DNA of 64,000 nt, from assembly GCA_902801255.1 (NCBI GenBank), contig CADCHO010000005.1, forward strand, positions 1-64,000. The letters are read 5' to 3'. Shown here in pieces: positions 43,589 through 52,633 of the stretch. Origin of the DNA: an uncultured Eubacteriales bacterium. GTDB lineage: Bacteria; Bacillota; Clostridia; Peptostreptococcales; Anaerovoracaceae. The translations under genes were made by a program, and so were the position numbers. Numbering within the stretch: the stretch's first letter is position 1; the number at the start of each line of letters is the position of its first letter. The notes under the pieces are model-generated. The model was not told the DNA's origin. It saw only the letters and a list, made by a program, of their open reading frames with translations, and ran no database searches.

Positions 43589-44548
43589 ATGAATCCTAAG
43601 AAAGTTGTAGTTGCAGGCGGCGGTGTATTGGGAACACAGATCGGTCTCATGTGTGCGTATCAGGGTTTCGATACGACATTCTGGCTCAGATCCGAAAGTT
43701 CTATCGGAAGAACGCAGCCTAAGATAGAAAGATACTCAGCTCTCATGCTTGAAGATCTTCTGAAATCCAAAGCTCTGATCGGCAACCCTATGGGTGCTTT
43801 CATGTATCCAAAGGGACTGATCCGCGACTGGAACAGCATGACAGCCGAGAAGATCGACGAGATGGCCGAGGAAGCAAAGAAAAGATTTGCAGAGAATGTA
43901 CACATCGAGCTCGACATGGCAAAAGCAGTCAAGGATGCGTACATAGTAATAGAGTCCATGTCCGAGAATCCTGAGGCAAAGATCGGCGTTTATACAGCGA
44001 TGAAGGATCTTCTCGATGAGGACACGATCCTAGTCACAAATTCTTCCACACTTCTCCCAAGCATGTTCGCTGAATACACGGGACGCCCTGAAAAGTACTG
44101 TTCGCTTCACTTTGCAAACACCATCTGGAAGAACAACACTGCTGAGATCATGGGACACGCCGGAACAGATCCGGAAATATTCCAGAAGGTAGTTGCTTTT
44201 GCTGCTGACATCGGAATGGTTCCTCTCCAGCTTCACAAAGAACAGCCTGGATACATCCTTAACTCGATGCTTGTACCTTTCCTCAGCGCAGCACAGGGAC
44301 TGTGGGCAAACGGTGTTTCTGACCCTGAGACCATCGACCTTACATGGAGACTCGCAACAGGCGCACCTGCAGGACCATTCCAGATCCTCGACATAGTCGG
44401 CCTTGAGACAGCTTATAACATCAACCAGATGAAACCTGCTGCACAGCAGGAAGGAACAACCGAATATAAGATCGGCCAGCTCCTCAAGGAAAAGATCGAC
44501 CGCGGTGAAAAGGGAGTCAATTTCGGAAAAGGCTTCTACGAGTATTAA
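43589..44548 (+). CDS. 3-hydroxyacyl-CoA dehydrogenase-like enzyme
   Basis: A 319-residue NAD-dependent dehydrogenase. The Rossmann loop is AGGGVLGTQIG. The catalytic set of the family lines up: Ser153 (NSSTLL), His174 (LHFAN), Glu186 (AEIMGH) and Asn225 (GYILN), at the same spacings as in the human short-chain enzyme. HFAN replaces the usual HFFNP. Related enzymes act on free hydroxy acids (L-gulonate, carnitine) as well as CoA esters, and no CoA ligase is nearby. AAGGAGG precedes the ATG at 43589. It is 15 bases before the SDR gene. Confidence 0.87.
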   Translation: MNPKKVVVAGGGVLGTQIGLMCAYQGFDTTFWLRSESSIGRTQPKIERYSALMLEDLLKSKALIGNPMGAFMYPKGLIRDWNSMTAEKIDEMAEEAKKRFAENVHIELDMAKAVKDAYIVIESMSENPEAKIGVYTAMKDLLDEDTILVTNSSTLLPSMFAEYTGRPEKYCSLHFANTIWKNNTAEIMGHAGTDPEIFQKVVAFAADIGMVPLQLHKEQPGYILNSMLVPFLSAAQGLWANGVSDPETIDLTWRLATGAPAGPFQILDIVGLETAYNINQMKPAAQQEGTTEYKIGQLLKEKIDRGEKGVNFGKGFYEY

Positions 44549-44563
44549 AGGAGGAGGATCAAA

Positions 44564-45430
44564 ATGAAAGATTTTAAAGGCAGAGTCGCCCTTATAACAG
44601 GTGCTGCTCACGGATTCGGAAAGGAATTCGTAAAACAGGCTGCACAGCGTGGCATGAAGATCGCAGCTGTAGATATTATGGAGGATGCTCTTAAGGAGAT
44701 TGCCCCTCTGGCTGAGGAGCTCGGAGCTGAGAAGGTTCTGCTTTTCCCTTGCGACGTTACTGAGTACGAGCAGGTAAAATGCGTTGTTGCAAAAGTTATG
44801 GAAGAGTTCGGCCAGATCGATCTTCTGATGAACAACGCAGGAGTAGCTACTTTCGGCCCGGTATGGGCAGTTCCGCCAATCGAATATGAGTGGATCATCG
44901 ACACCAACCTCAAATCGCATATCTACTTCATGCATGAGGTCATTCCTATCATGATGAAGCAAGGAACCCACTGCAACATCGTCAACACATGCTCAGCTGC
45001 AGGCACATTCACTTCCAAGAGCGCTGCTGCATATCAGGCATCCAAGTTCGGTGCACTGGCTCTGACAGAGTCCGTTTACTATGATCTTGCCGATGCCGGT
45101 GCTGACATCCACATGAGCGCGTATTGTCCGGGATTCATCCAGACACACCTGGATCACTCCGAAGAATACAAGCAGGATAAGTACAAGATCGATGATCCGT
45201 ACTACGGAAGCAAGTATCATCAGGCAATGCAGGGAGCTGCAGCTTACTTCATCAAGACCGGGCGTGCAATCGATGAGTCCGGCCCTATCGTATTTAAGGC
45301 CATCGAAGATGATCAGCTCTACATCATCACGCATGAGCATTACGACAAGTATATCCAGCTCCGCTGTGAGAACATGCTGGCCAGAAAGAATCCTGAGCTC
45401 ATTCCTATTGATCACAACATCAAGCAGTAA
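44564..45430 (+). CDS. Short-chain dehydrogenase/reductase
   Basis: A 288-residue classical SDR with TGAAHGFG at 12-19, NNAG at 90-93, Ser144 and YQASK with Tyr157/Lys161. It is plainly a paralogue of both halves of the SDR-SDR fusion. All share the DFKGRVA-type start and the KQGTHCNI motif. It should interconvert an alcohol and a ketone with NAD(P). AAAGGAGGAGG precedes the start. It is flanked by the HCDH-like gene (15 bases) and OYE-ADC copy 2 (26 bases), in one operon. Confidence 0.92.
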   Translation: MKDFKGRVALITGAAHGFGKEFVKQAAQRGMKIAAVDIMEDALKEIAPLAEELGAEKVLLFPCDVTEYEQVKCVVAKVMEEFGQIDLLMNNAGVATFGPVWAVPPIEYEWIIDTNLKSHIYFMHEVIPIMMKQGTHCNIVNTCSAAGTFTSKSAAAYQASKFGALALTESVYYDLADAGADIHMSAYCPGFIQTHLDHSEEYKQDKYKIDDPYYGSKYHQAMQGAAAYFIKTGRAIDESGPIVFKAIEDDQLYIITHEHYDKYIQLRCENMLARKNPELIPIDHNIKQ

Positions 45431-45456
45431 ATCCTCAAGGAACTAAGGAGGTATAT

Positions 45457-48270
45457 ATGTACGATATTTTATTCCAGAAAGGAAAGATCGGAAATGTCGA
45501 GCTCAAGAACAGGCTCGTCATGTCACCGATGGGAAGCAATCTGGCTGAGCTGGACGGCTCCTGCGGAGACGCAATGATCGCTTACTATGAAGAGAGAGCC
45601 AAAGGCGGCTGCGGACTCATTATGCCTGAGATCTGCCGTGTCAACGATGCGACAGGCGCAGGTTCGTTCAGACAGCTTTCGGTCACAAAGGACCGCCACA
45701 TTGCAGGTCTCTCAAAACTTGCTGCAGCTATACATAAACACGGATCGAAGATCTTCATCCAGCTGCACCATCCTGGCAGAGAAGGTGTTTCAAGACTGAT
45801 CGGAGGTCAGCCTTGCGTATCTGCTTCTGACAGAGTGTGCCTTTACTCTCAGCAGCCGACCAGAGCTCTGACACATGATGAAGTCCTTGAGCTGATCGAG
45901 CAGTTCAGCGACGGTGCTGTAAGATGTCAGAAGGCCGGCATCGATGGTATCGAGCTCCACTGCGCTCATGGATATCTTCTTGAGCAGTTCCTCTCGCCAT
46001 ACACTAACTTCCGCGAGGATGAGTACGGCGGCAGCTTTGAGAACAGGATGCGTTTTGTAAAGGAAATTATTGAGAAGATCCGTGAAAAGTGCGGCCCTGA
46101 CTATGTTGTCGGTATGAGACTCTCCGTAGATGAGATGCTCGCTCACAACGGAGTGACAGAACCGTTCATCGACATTGAAGAAGGTGTAAAGATCGTTAAG
46201 TACTTCGAGAAGGTAGGCATTGACTTCATCGACGTAAGCTGCGGTATCTACGAGACACTCAACTGGGCTATCGAACCTACATCGTTCCCTGAAGGCTGGA
46301 GAAGACCTATGATCCAGGCCGTAAAGGATGCTGTAAAGATCCCTGTGATGGCTGTATCCGCAATCAGAAGCCCTGAGATCGCAGCACAGTTCATGGAAGA
46401 AGGTGTATACGACTTTGCAGAGTTCGGAAGAACATGGCTCGCAGATCCTGAATGGGGCCTCAAAGTGCAGGAAGGCCGCATCGATGAGCTTAACAAATGC
46501 ATTAACTGTCTGCGCTGTTTCGAGACACTTCTGACAATCAACGCCCAGCTGCAGCCGTTCCAGTGCGCTGTAAACCCTCGCATGGGAAGAGAGCTTAAGC
46601 TCGGTGAACTTGAACCTGTAACAGACGGAAAGTGCGCTGTGGTAGTCGGCGGCGGACCTGGCGGAATGCAGGCTGCAAAGACTTTAGCCGAAAGAGGCGT
46701 CAAAGTCACCCTCGTTGACCGCAAGGAAGAGCTTGGAGGAACCATCAACCTCGCTAAGCTGCCTCCTCTCAAAGAGAGAATGCAGAACTACATCGATTAT
46801 ATGGGCAACCAGCTCTGCAAACTCGGCGTGGATGTACAGCTCGGAAAGGAAGTAACAGCTGACGACATCGCCGCTATGAAACCGGACGCAGTAGTACTCG
46901 CTACCGGTTCAAAGAGCATCGTTCCTGCAAGCATACCTGGAGCTGATGGAGCTAACGTATTCACAGTTGAGGAAGCTCTTACAGGCAAAGTCGACCTCGC
47001 CGGCAAGCATGTAGCAATGATCGGTGCGGGTCTTACCGGACTTGAAGCTGCTGAATTCCTCGGCGAAAAGGGAATCAAGGTTACTGTAGTCGATATGGTG
47101 GACCGCCCTGCTCCTACAGCCTACATCGCTAACGTAATAGATGTGATGAGCAGAATCAAAAAGATGGATATCGGTTTCGAGTTCAAGAACGCTCTTAAGG
47201 CTGTTGAGGCTGACGGAGTCTGCATCGAGAATGTTGAGACCGGTGAGCAGAAGAAGATCGCCTGCGATGCTGTAGTAATGTCGCTCGGATACAAGCCTGA
47301 TCAGAGTCTCAAGGCCGCTCTTGAGGAGAAAGGCATATGCGTTAAACTGGTTGGATCAGCAGTCAAAGACGGTACCATGGGACCTGCTACAAGAAGCGGT
47401 TACGATGTCGGTGCTGAGCTGTTCAAGGCTCCGAAGCCGAGCTTCGTAACGTCGCCTGAGAAGATGGCTGCATTCGCCAAGGACTGCGCGATGAAGAAGC
47501 AGGAAGGCGTATACATGCTGTACGCTACCAACCCTGAAGCTATCAGAAGAATCCTGCCTGCACCGCTCGAGCCATACGCACTCCCGCTTGTTTACGTATC
47601 CGCAAACCATATAAACGAGCCAACATTCGCAGACAATTACTACGAATCGATCCTCGGCGTATACGCAACATACAAGGGCCAGCTCGGACTGTACTGCATC
47701 AGCCTCGTACTCGGCGGCCAAGGCGCAGAGATGGCAACAGCTCTCGGACGCGATGTACTTGCTATTCCTAAGAAAGTCGATGCTGAATTCGTAATCAGAA
47801 AAGATGACGCAAAGGGCAAAGTCGATGTCAGCGTAGCAAGAAGAGGCACACAGCTCATCAACATGAAGCTGAGACTCGGCGAATACAACCATCCGATGAT
47901 GCACCTTATTATGCAGGCGCCTGGTCCTGGCAAGGAGACAAAGGGCTTCGGATATTACTTCCACTTCGATCAGATTCCTGATGCAGAAGGCGGATCAAAG
48001 TTCAGCACATGCCTCACCAAGGTGCTTTGCCAGTACAAATATGAGGGATGGATCCCTGCATTCGTAGAAGACTTCGAACTCAAGTCAAGCGTTGATGATC
48101 CGTGGGCAGAGCTGCCGGTCGAGACGATCATAGGAGCCGGATATTCACAAAACAATCTCTTCCTCGGCAACAGCCTGTTCTGCGAAGAGGCTGATCCTGA
48201 CGAAGTAATGCCTAAGATCATCCCTGCATGGTATGACCTCAGCGCATTCGGTGTAACCGGAAGAAAATAA
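45457..48270 (+). CDS. Old-yellow-enzyme / acetoacetate-decarboxylase-family fusion, copy 2
   Basis: A 937-residue paralogue of the 38467-41283 product, collinear over its whole length (39 of the first 50 residues identical). It has the same OYE barrel (His168, His171), 4Fe-4S ligands (Cys348, 351, 354, 370), FAD and NAD(P) motifs and C-terminal ADC-family domain, with GRDVLAIPKKVDAEF (Lys772-Lys773) and DPWAELPVETIIGA. The linker at about 657-685 differs most. It may serve a different chain length, stereoisomer or step. AAGGAGG precedes the ATG. It ends the right arm. Confidence 0.88.
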   Translation: MYDILFQKGKIGNVELKNRLVMSPMGSNLAELDGSCGDAMIAYYEERAKGGCGLIMPEICRVNDATGAGSFRQLSVTKDRHIAGLSKLAAAIHKHGSKIFIQLHHPGREGVSRLIGGQPCVSASDRVCLYSQQPTRALTHDEVLELIEQFSDGAVRCQKAGIDGIELHCAHGYLLEQFLSPYTNFREDEYGGSFENRMRFVKEIIEKIREKCGPDYVVGMRLSVDEMLAHNGVTEPFIDIEEGVKIVKYFEKVGIDFIDVSCGIYETLNWAIEPTSFPEGWRRPMIQAVKDAVKIPVMAVSAIRSPEIAAQFMEEGVYDFAEFGRTWLADPEWGLKVQEGRIDELNKCINCLRCFETLLTINAQLQPFQCAVNPRMGRELKLGELEPVTDGKCAVVVGGGPGGMQAAKTLAERGVKVTLVDRKEELGGTINLAKLPPLKERMQNYIDYMGNQLCKLGVDVQLGKEVTADDIAAMKPDAVVLATGSKSIVPASIPGADGANVFTVEEALTGKVDLAGKHVAMIGAGLTGLEAAEFLGEKGIKVTVVDMVDRPAPTAYIANVIDVMSRIKKMDIGFEFKNALKAVEADGVCIENVETGEQKKIACDAVVMSLGYKPDQSLKAALEEKGICVKLVGSAVKDGTMGPATRSGYDVGAELFKAPKPSFVTSPEKMAAFAKDCAMKKQEGVYMLYATNPEAIRRILPAPLEPYALPLVYVSANHINEPTFADNYYESILGVYATYKGQLGLYCISLVLGGQGAEMATALGRDVLAIPKKVDAEFVIRKDDAKGKVDVSVARRGTQLINMKLRLGEYNHPMMHLIMQAPGPGKETKGFGYYFHFDQIPDAEGGSKFSTCLTKVLCQYKYEGWIPAFVEDFELKSSVDDPWAELPVETIIGAGYSQNNLFLGNSLFCEEADPDEVMPKIIPAWYDLSAFGVTGRK

Positions 48271-48306
48271 TTATTCCCCCTATATAGATCTCCAAGATCA
48301 ATTTAA

Positions 48307-48345
48307 GAAGAGGCTGCAGTATTTGATATTTGCTGCAGCCTCTTC
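48307..48345. terminator. Bidirectional terminator between converging genes
   Basis: GAAGAGGCTGCAG and CTGCAGCCTCTTC form a perfect 13-bp stem with a 13-base loop. It separates OYE-ADC copy 2 (plus) from the PP2C gene (minus). T tracts are short on both sides. Confidence 0.7.
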
Positions 48346-48382
48346 AGTTCATATACATTTTTATTCTTCTGCTCTTTTATGC

Positions 48383-50230
48383 TTAAGCTTGCTTTTCACA
48401 GCCTTTATATCTCAGACATACCATTGTAATGTCATCGAATTGTGTTGCGTCTCCCGTGAACAGATCTACTGAGTGCCTGACGATTTTGATAAGCGTCTCA
48501 GGGTCCGCTCCGGGATCTATGTTGAGTGCTTCGATCATGCGATCTGACCCGAACATCGCGTTCTCCTTATTTGCTGCCTCAGTCACTCCGTCTGTGTACA
48601 GGAACAGGCTGTCGCCTGGCTCAAGCGCGATCTCATATCCCTTGTATTCGAAGTCATCCATTGCTCCAAGCACCAGACCATGCCTGTCTTTCATCAGTTC
48701 AAAATGCCCGTTTGCCTTTCTCACTGCCGGATACTCGTGGCCAGCATTTGCCGCTGTGATCTTTCCGCTGCTGATCTCAAGAATCCCGACCCACGAAGTG
48801 ACAAACATATCGAGGTCGTTGTTTGCGGTAAGCGCGCCATTTGTCTTTGTAAGTATGTCTTCAGCCGGGATGTCGAGAAAAGCGTTGTTCTGCATGACTG
48901 CCTTCGCGACCATCATATACAGAGCAGCAGGTATTCCCTTTCCGCTCACGTCCGCGATCACTATTCCGAGGTGATCCTCGTCTATCAGGAAGAAATCATA
49001 GAAATCCCCTCCTACAGACCTTGCGGGATCCATGAGCGCAAATATGTCGAATTCCTTCCTCTCCGGGAATGGCGGGAAGATATCAGGCAGCACCGACAGC
49101 TGTATTCTGGCAGCAAGGTCGAGTTCAACTTCCATCCTTTTTTTCTCTGCATTTATGGTCTCGATCCTGTCGATGTAATCATCTATCTCACGTGTCATAT
49201 CCGCCACATCAGCAGAAAGCTGTCCTATCTCATTTCTGCGAGCGGCAAAGCCCTTGATCCCGTTCAGATTCGCCTCCAGCTCGGAGATAATTTTTTCGCT
49301 GTCCTTGCTCTGCGCGTATCTTCGAATACTCTCTGTGATTTTTTTAAGAGGCCCGATGCCGAACAAAAATATATTGAGAATGATGAAAGTCATCAGCAAC
49401 ACCAGATAGATCATTGAATATCCGGTTCCCTCCAAGGTCTGCTTTCTTATGCTGTTCATTATCCCTGAAAGATCATATGTCATGCCTATGATGACAGCGT
49501 GGTTGTCTATCATAGTTAGATATGAATAGTAATCGATAAAGTCGCCTGCAGACGCCAGATAGCCTCCGTATTCATCTGTGCTGGCTATGCTGTGTTCAGT
49601 CGCTGTTTGCATCGCTTTCTGCTGGCTCGGGTTCTCTGCTACGGATACCGTGTGTCCCAGTGGGTATACCTCTTTATAATTGAGTCCGCGTACCGCGCCC
49701 GGGTCTGCACCGCTGAACAGAAAAAACTGTTCCTTGTATGCGTCTTCTCCTTCTGTATCTGTGATTACGCAAAACAGATAATCCACACGATGACTCTGCT
49801 TCACCCTGTCTACCCTGTTCGTGAGCCACGAGTAAATGATCTCGGCATAAAGCTTCTGATCTTCTTCAGAAAGCTTTTCAAGCTGCTGTTGACTTGCATA
49901 CTCTAGTCTGATAGCAGGGTTTCTCGACTGAAAAAGAACAGCCTTGCCTTCTGTTTCAGTCCCGGCATGATAGTCAGCATCATACTCAATATCAAGCTCA
50001 TCAGCGTGTTCGTACCAATAGCGTATGAGCCAGTCATGTGCCGGATAGTCCATAAGTGTTGCGGCTGTTTCTGCAGCGATATTTGCGGCTCTGGATTTGA
50101 TGCTTTCCGTTGTTGCTTTTCTTGATACGTCATACTGCGAAATGAAAGTCGCAATACCTACTAAAATAAGCCCGGCTATTGCCAGGATAGATATCTGTGT
50201 TATTATGCTGATTTTACGTTCACTTTTCAT
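48383..50230 (-). CDS. Membrane sensor SpoIIE-type PP2C phosphatase
   Basis: A 615-residue protein starting MKSERKISIITQ. It has a membrane helix near the N-terminus, a likely extracellular sensor (about 35-265), a second helix (about 270-295), a HAMP-like and coiled-coil linker, and a C-terminal PP2C domain with DPARSVGGDFYDFF, ADVSGKGIPAALYM and YTDGVTEA. It is a paralogue of the enzyme at 15087-17162 in the catalytic part only. The start has no clear ribosome binding site and lies 13 bases after lysA, so it may depend on coupling. It likely reports an outside signal to an anti-sigma antagonist. Confidence 0.88.
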   Translation of the reverse strand: MKSERKISIITQISILAIAGLILVGIATFISQYDVSRKATTESIKSRAANIAAETAATLMDYPAHDWLIRYWYEHADELDIEYDADYHAGTETEGKAVLFQSRNPAIRLEYASQQQLEKLSEEDQKLYAEIIYSWLTNRVDRVKQSHRVDYLFCVITDTEGEDAYKEQFFLFSGADPGAVRGLNYKEVYPLGHTVSVAENPSQQKAMQTATEHSIASTDEYGGYLASAGDFIDYYSYLTMIDNHAVIIGMTYDLSGIMNSIRKQTLEGTGYSMIYLVLLMTFIILNIFLFGIGPLKKITESIRRYAQSKDSEKIISELEANLNGIKGFAARRNEIGQLSADVADMTREIDDYIDRIETINAEKKRMEVELDLAARIQLSVLPDIFPPFPERKEFDIFALMDPARSVGGDFYDFFLIDEDHLGIVIADVSGKGIPAALYMMVAKAVMQNNAFLDIPAEDILTKTNGALTANNDLDMFVTSWVGILEISSGKITAANAGHEYPAVRKANGHFELMKDRHGLVLGAMDDFEYKGYEIALEPGDSLFLYTDGVTEAANKENAMFGSDRMIEALNIDPGADPETLIKIVRHSVDLFTGDATQFDDITMVCLRYKGCEKQA

Positions 50231-50243
50231 TTGCAACAAACGG

Positions 50244-51539
50244 TCATAACTCGTTGCGCATCATGTCTTCGAAGCTCTCACGTTTTACGACCAGGCGTGC
50301 CTTTCCGTCTGCTATCATCACCATTGCCGGTCTCGGAACTCTGTTATAGTTTGAGGCCATCGCGTAGTTATATGCGCCTGTAGTGAGTACAGCAATTATA
50401 TCACCTCTTTGCGGCTTAGCCATAAAGATGTTTTCAGCGATGCGGTCTCCGCTCTCGCAGCATCTGCCGGCGATAGTGCATTCGTAATCTGCCTTTTCGC
50501 CTGCCCTGCTCGCGTTGAGCACCGTATACTCCGACTTGTACAGAGCATATCTCGGATTATCAGTCATGCCACCGTCTACCGTTACATAGTTGCGGTAACC
50601 TTTTACTTCCTTGACACCACCTGTCTGATACAGCGTAACACCCGCATCTGCGACTATGCTGCGTCCCGGTTCCATGAATACAGCGTCAAGCACAAAGTTA
50701 TTTGCCTCAAGTGCGGCGTTCAGATGATCCGCTACTTCTCTGATCCTGGCAGGGATGTCGGAGACCGGATCCTTCTCCGTATATCTCACTCCGAATCCTC
50801 CGCCGATGTTCAGGACTTTGATCGTATATCCGAACTCATCTCTCACCTTAGCCGCATATCCGATCAGGATCTCCACCTGTCTGTTGAACGAATCGCTCTC
50901 GAATATCTGGGAACCCACATGGCTGTGGAATCCTGCTACCTCTACATTGCTGCACTCCAGAGCGGCTTTTACGAATCCATCCGCCTGGCCCGTATCGATC
51001 GGGATACCGAACTGCGAATCAACCTTTCCGGTATTGATGGCTTCAAGCGTATGCGGATCCAGTCCGCAGGTGAGCCTCAGAAGCACCTTCTGCGTGACGC
51101 CGGCATCTGATGCAACAGTATTAAGTACCTCAAGCTCGTTAAGGTTATCGACTACAAAATATCCGATGCCGCTTTTGACGCCGTATTCTATATCCGCGTC
51201 AGTTTTATTTGTGCCGTGAAAGAACATCTTCTCTGCAGGGAATCCCGCAGCGAGAGCTGTATATATCTCTCCCGGTGACACGACATCAACGCACATCCCC
51301 TCTGACTGCACCAAAGGATATATGCCTTTGAAGCAAAGCGCCTTGCTCGCGTAAAGCGGAGCGGACTGAGGACCGAAGCATTCATGCATTGCATTGACGT
51401 AAGTCCTGCAGTTACTGCGGATCACGTTCTCATCAAGCACATAAAGAGGTGTGCCGAATTCAGCGGCAAGCCCTGCGGTATCGAGTCCTCCGATGGCAAG
51501 ATGACCTTTTTCATTTATGGTCAGATTATCGTATAGCAT
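50244..51539 (-). CDS. lysA: Diaminopimelate decarboxylase
   Basis: A 431-residue PLP enzyme making L-lysine from meso-diaminopimelate. Visible motifs are PLYASKALCFKG (PLP lysine), GFHSHVGSQI, NIGGGFGVRY and the catalytic GRCCESGDRIAE. It is the last biosynthetic gene of the riboswitch-controlled operon and follows ddh by 37 bases. Confidence 0.95.
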   Translation of the reverse strand: MLYDNLTINEKGHLAIGGLDTAGLAAEFGTPLYVLDENVIRSNCRTYVNAMHECFGPQSAPLYASKALCFKGIYPLVQSEGMCVDVVSPGEIYTALAAGFPAEKMFFHGTNKTDADIEYGVKSGIGYFVVDNLNELEVLNTVASDAGVTQKVLLRLTCGLDPHTLEAINTGKVDSQFGIPIDTGQADGFVKAALECSNVEVAGFHSHVGSQIFESDSFNRQVEILIGYAAKVRDEFGYTIKVLNIGGGFGVRYTEKDPVSDIPARIREVADHLNAALEANNFVLDAVFMEPGRSIVADAGVTLYQTGGVKEVKGYRNYVTVDGGMTDNPRYALYKSEYTVLNASRAGEKADYECTIAGRCCESGDRIAENIFMAKPQRGDIIAVLTTGAYNYAMASNYNRVPRPAMVMIADGKARLVVKRESFEDMMRNEL

Positions 51540-51576
51540 AGGTTCTGCCTTTCCCTGTTTCCGCCCTTAACTGTGA

Positions 51577-52557
51577 TCAAAGCATATGCGCGAGAAGCTC
51601 TTCTCTGGTATGGTGCGAGAGGTATGCCGGAGGCACATCGAAGAGTGTGCGGGCACCGCTCTGGCCTTCACTGTTCATCCTGTATGCTGCACGTGCCGCG
51701 GCTGCGAGGATGCTGCCTGTGAAGAACGGGTTGGAGTCGAGGTTCAGAGTGAATTCAACCGTGTTGTCAAACTCGCTGTCAAGCCCGGTGCGGCCGCTTC
51801 TGATAACGCTTCCGCCATGCGGAAGTCCGCTGTGATCTCTGTTGAGTTCTTCCTGTGTTATGAATGTTACTGTCGTATCATAAGGCTCAAAGTAGTTAGG
51901 CATCGTCTTGATCGCCTCTTCAATAGCCGCCTTATCTGCTCCGTCCTCTGCAACTACCCAGCATTCTCTGAGGTGCATCTGGCGTGCAGTGAACTCAGGA
52001 TGCTCGTTATTTCTGACGCTTTCTACAGCAGCCTCTATCGGTACTGTATACTGTCTTGCGTCTTTGACACCTTCGATCCTTCTTATTGCATCAGAGTGGC
52101 CCTGGCTGACTCCGCGTCCCCAGAATGTATAGCTGTCGCCTTCAGGAAGCGCTGCATCCGCTATGATCCTTGCAAGTGAGAAATATCCCGGGTCCCATCC
52201 GCAGGATATGATGCCGATCTTGCCTGCAGCCGACGCTGCTGCGTCCACAGTCGCAAAATGCTCAGGTATATTTGCGTGATTGTCAAAGCTGTCAATTACA
52301 TTGAACTTCGCGGCGAGTTCAGGTGTCATCCACGGCAGATCAGTAGCACTGCCTCCGCAGATGATCACTACGTCCAGATCATCCTGCATGCTGCCAATCT
52401 GATCATATGCCAGCACAGGAGTTCCCGTGACAGTCTTCACCGATGACGGGTCTCTCCTTGTGAATACGGCTTTTAGCTCCATGTCATGAGACCTGGTAAC
52501 AGCAGCCTCAACGCCTCTTCCGATGTTTCCATATCCTGCAATACCGATTTTAATCAT
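51577..52557 (-). CDS. ddh: meso-Diaminopimelate D-dehydrogenase
   Basis: A 326-residue NADPH-dependent enzyme that aminates tetrahydrodipicolinate straight to meso-diaminopimelate, bypassing the succinylase and acetylase routes. It begins with the Rossmann motif GIAGYGNIGRGVE, and has SCGWDPGYFS and WGRGVSQGHSDAIRRI, both typical of Ddh. AAGGAG precedes the ATG. Its position between dapB and lysA gives a complete four-gene route from aspartate semialdehyde to lysine. Confidence 0.94.
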   Translation of the reverse strand: MIKIGIAGYGNIGRGVEAAVTRSHDMELKAVFTRRDPSSVKTVTGTPVLAYDQIGSMQDDLDVVIICGGSATDLPWMTPELAAKFNVIDSFDNHANIPEHFATVDAAASAAGKIGIISCGWDPGYFSLARIIADAALPEGDSYTFWGRGVSQGHSDAIRRIEGVKDARQYTVPIEAAVESVRNNEHPEFTARQMHLRECWVVAEDGADKAAIEEAIKTMPNYFEPYDTTVTFITQEELNRDHSGLPHGGSVIRSGRTGLDSEFDNTVEFTLNLDSNPFFTGSILAAAARAAYRMNSEGQSGARTLFDVPPAYLSHHTREELLAHML

Positions 52558-52633
52558 TGTTTTCTCCTTTTCTCATATCTCCTGTCCCGCTGCCCGCAGA
52601 CAAATGTACCAACAGTCCCCTTATCTGTCAGCT

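Noticed and set aside
36580..48270. Bile-acid 7-dehydroxylation (bai) operon
   Set aside because: OYE and SDR genes resemble BaiCD/BaiH and BaiA, but there is no baiB CoA ligase, baiE dehydratase, baiF CoA transferase or baiG transporter, and the ADC domain has no place in that pathway.
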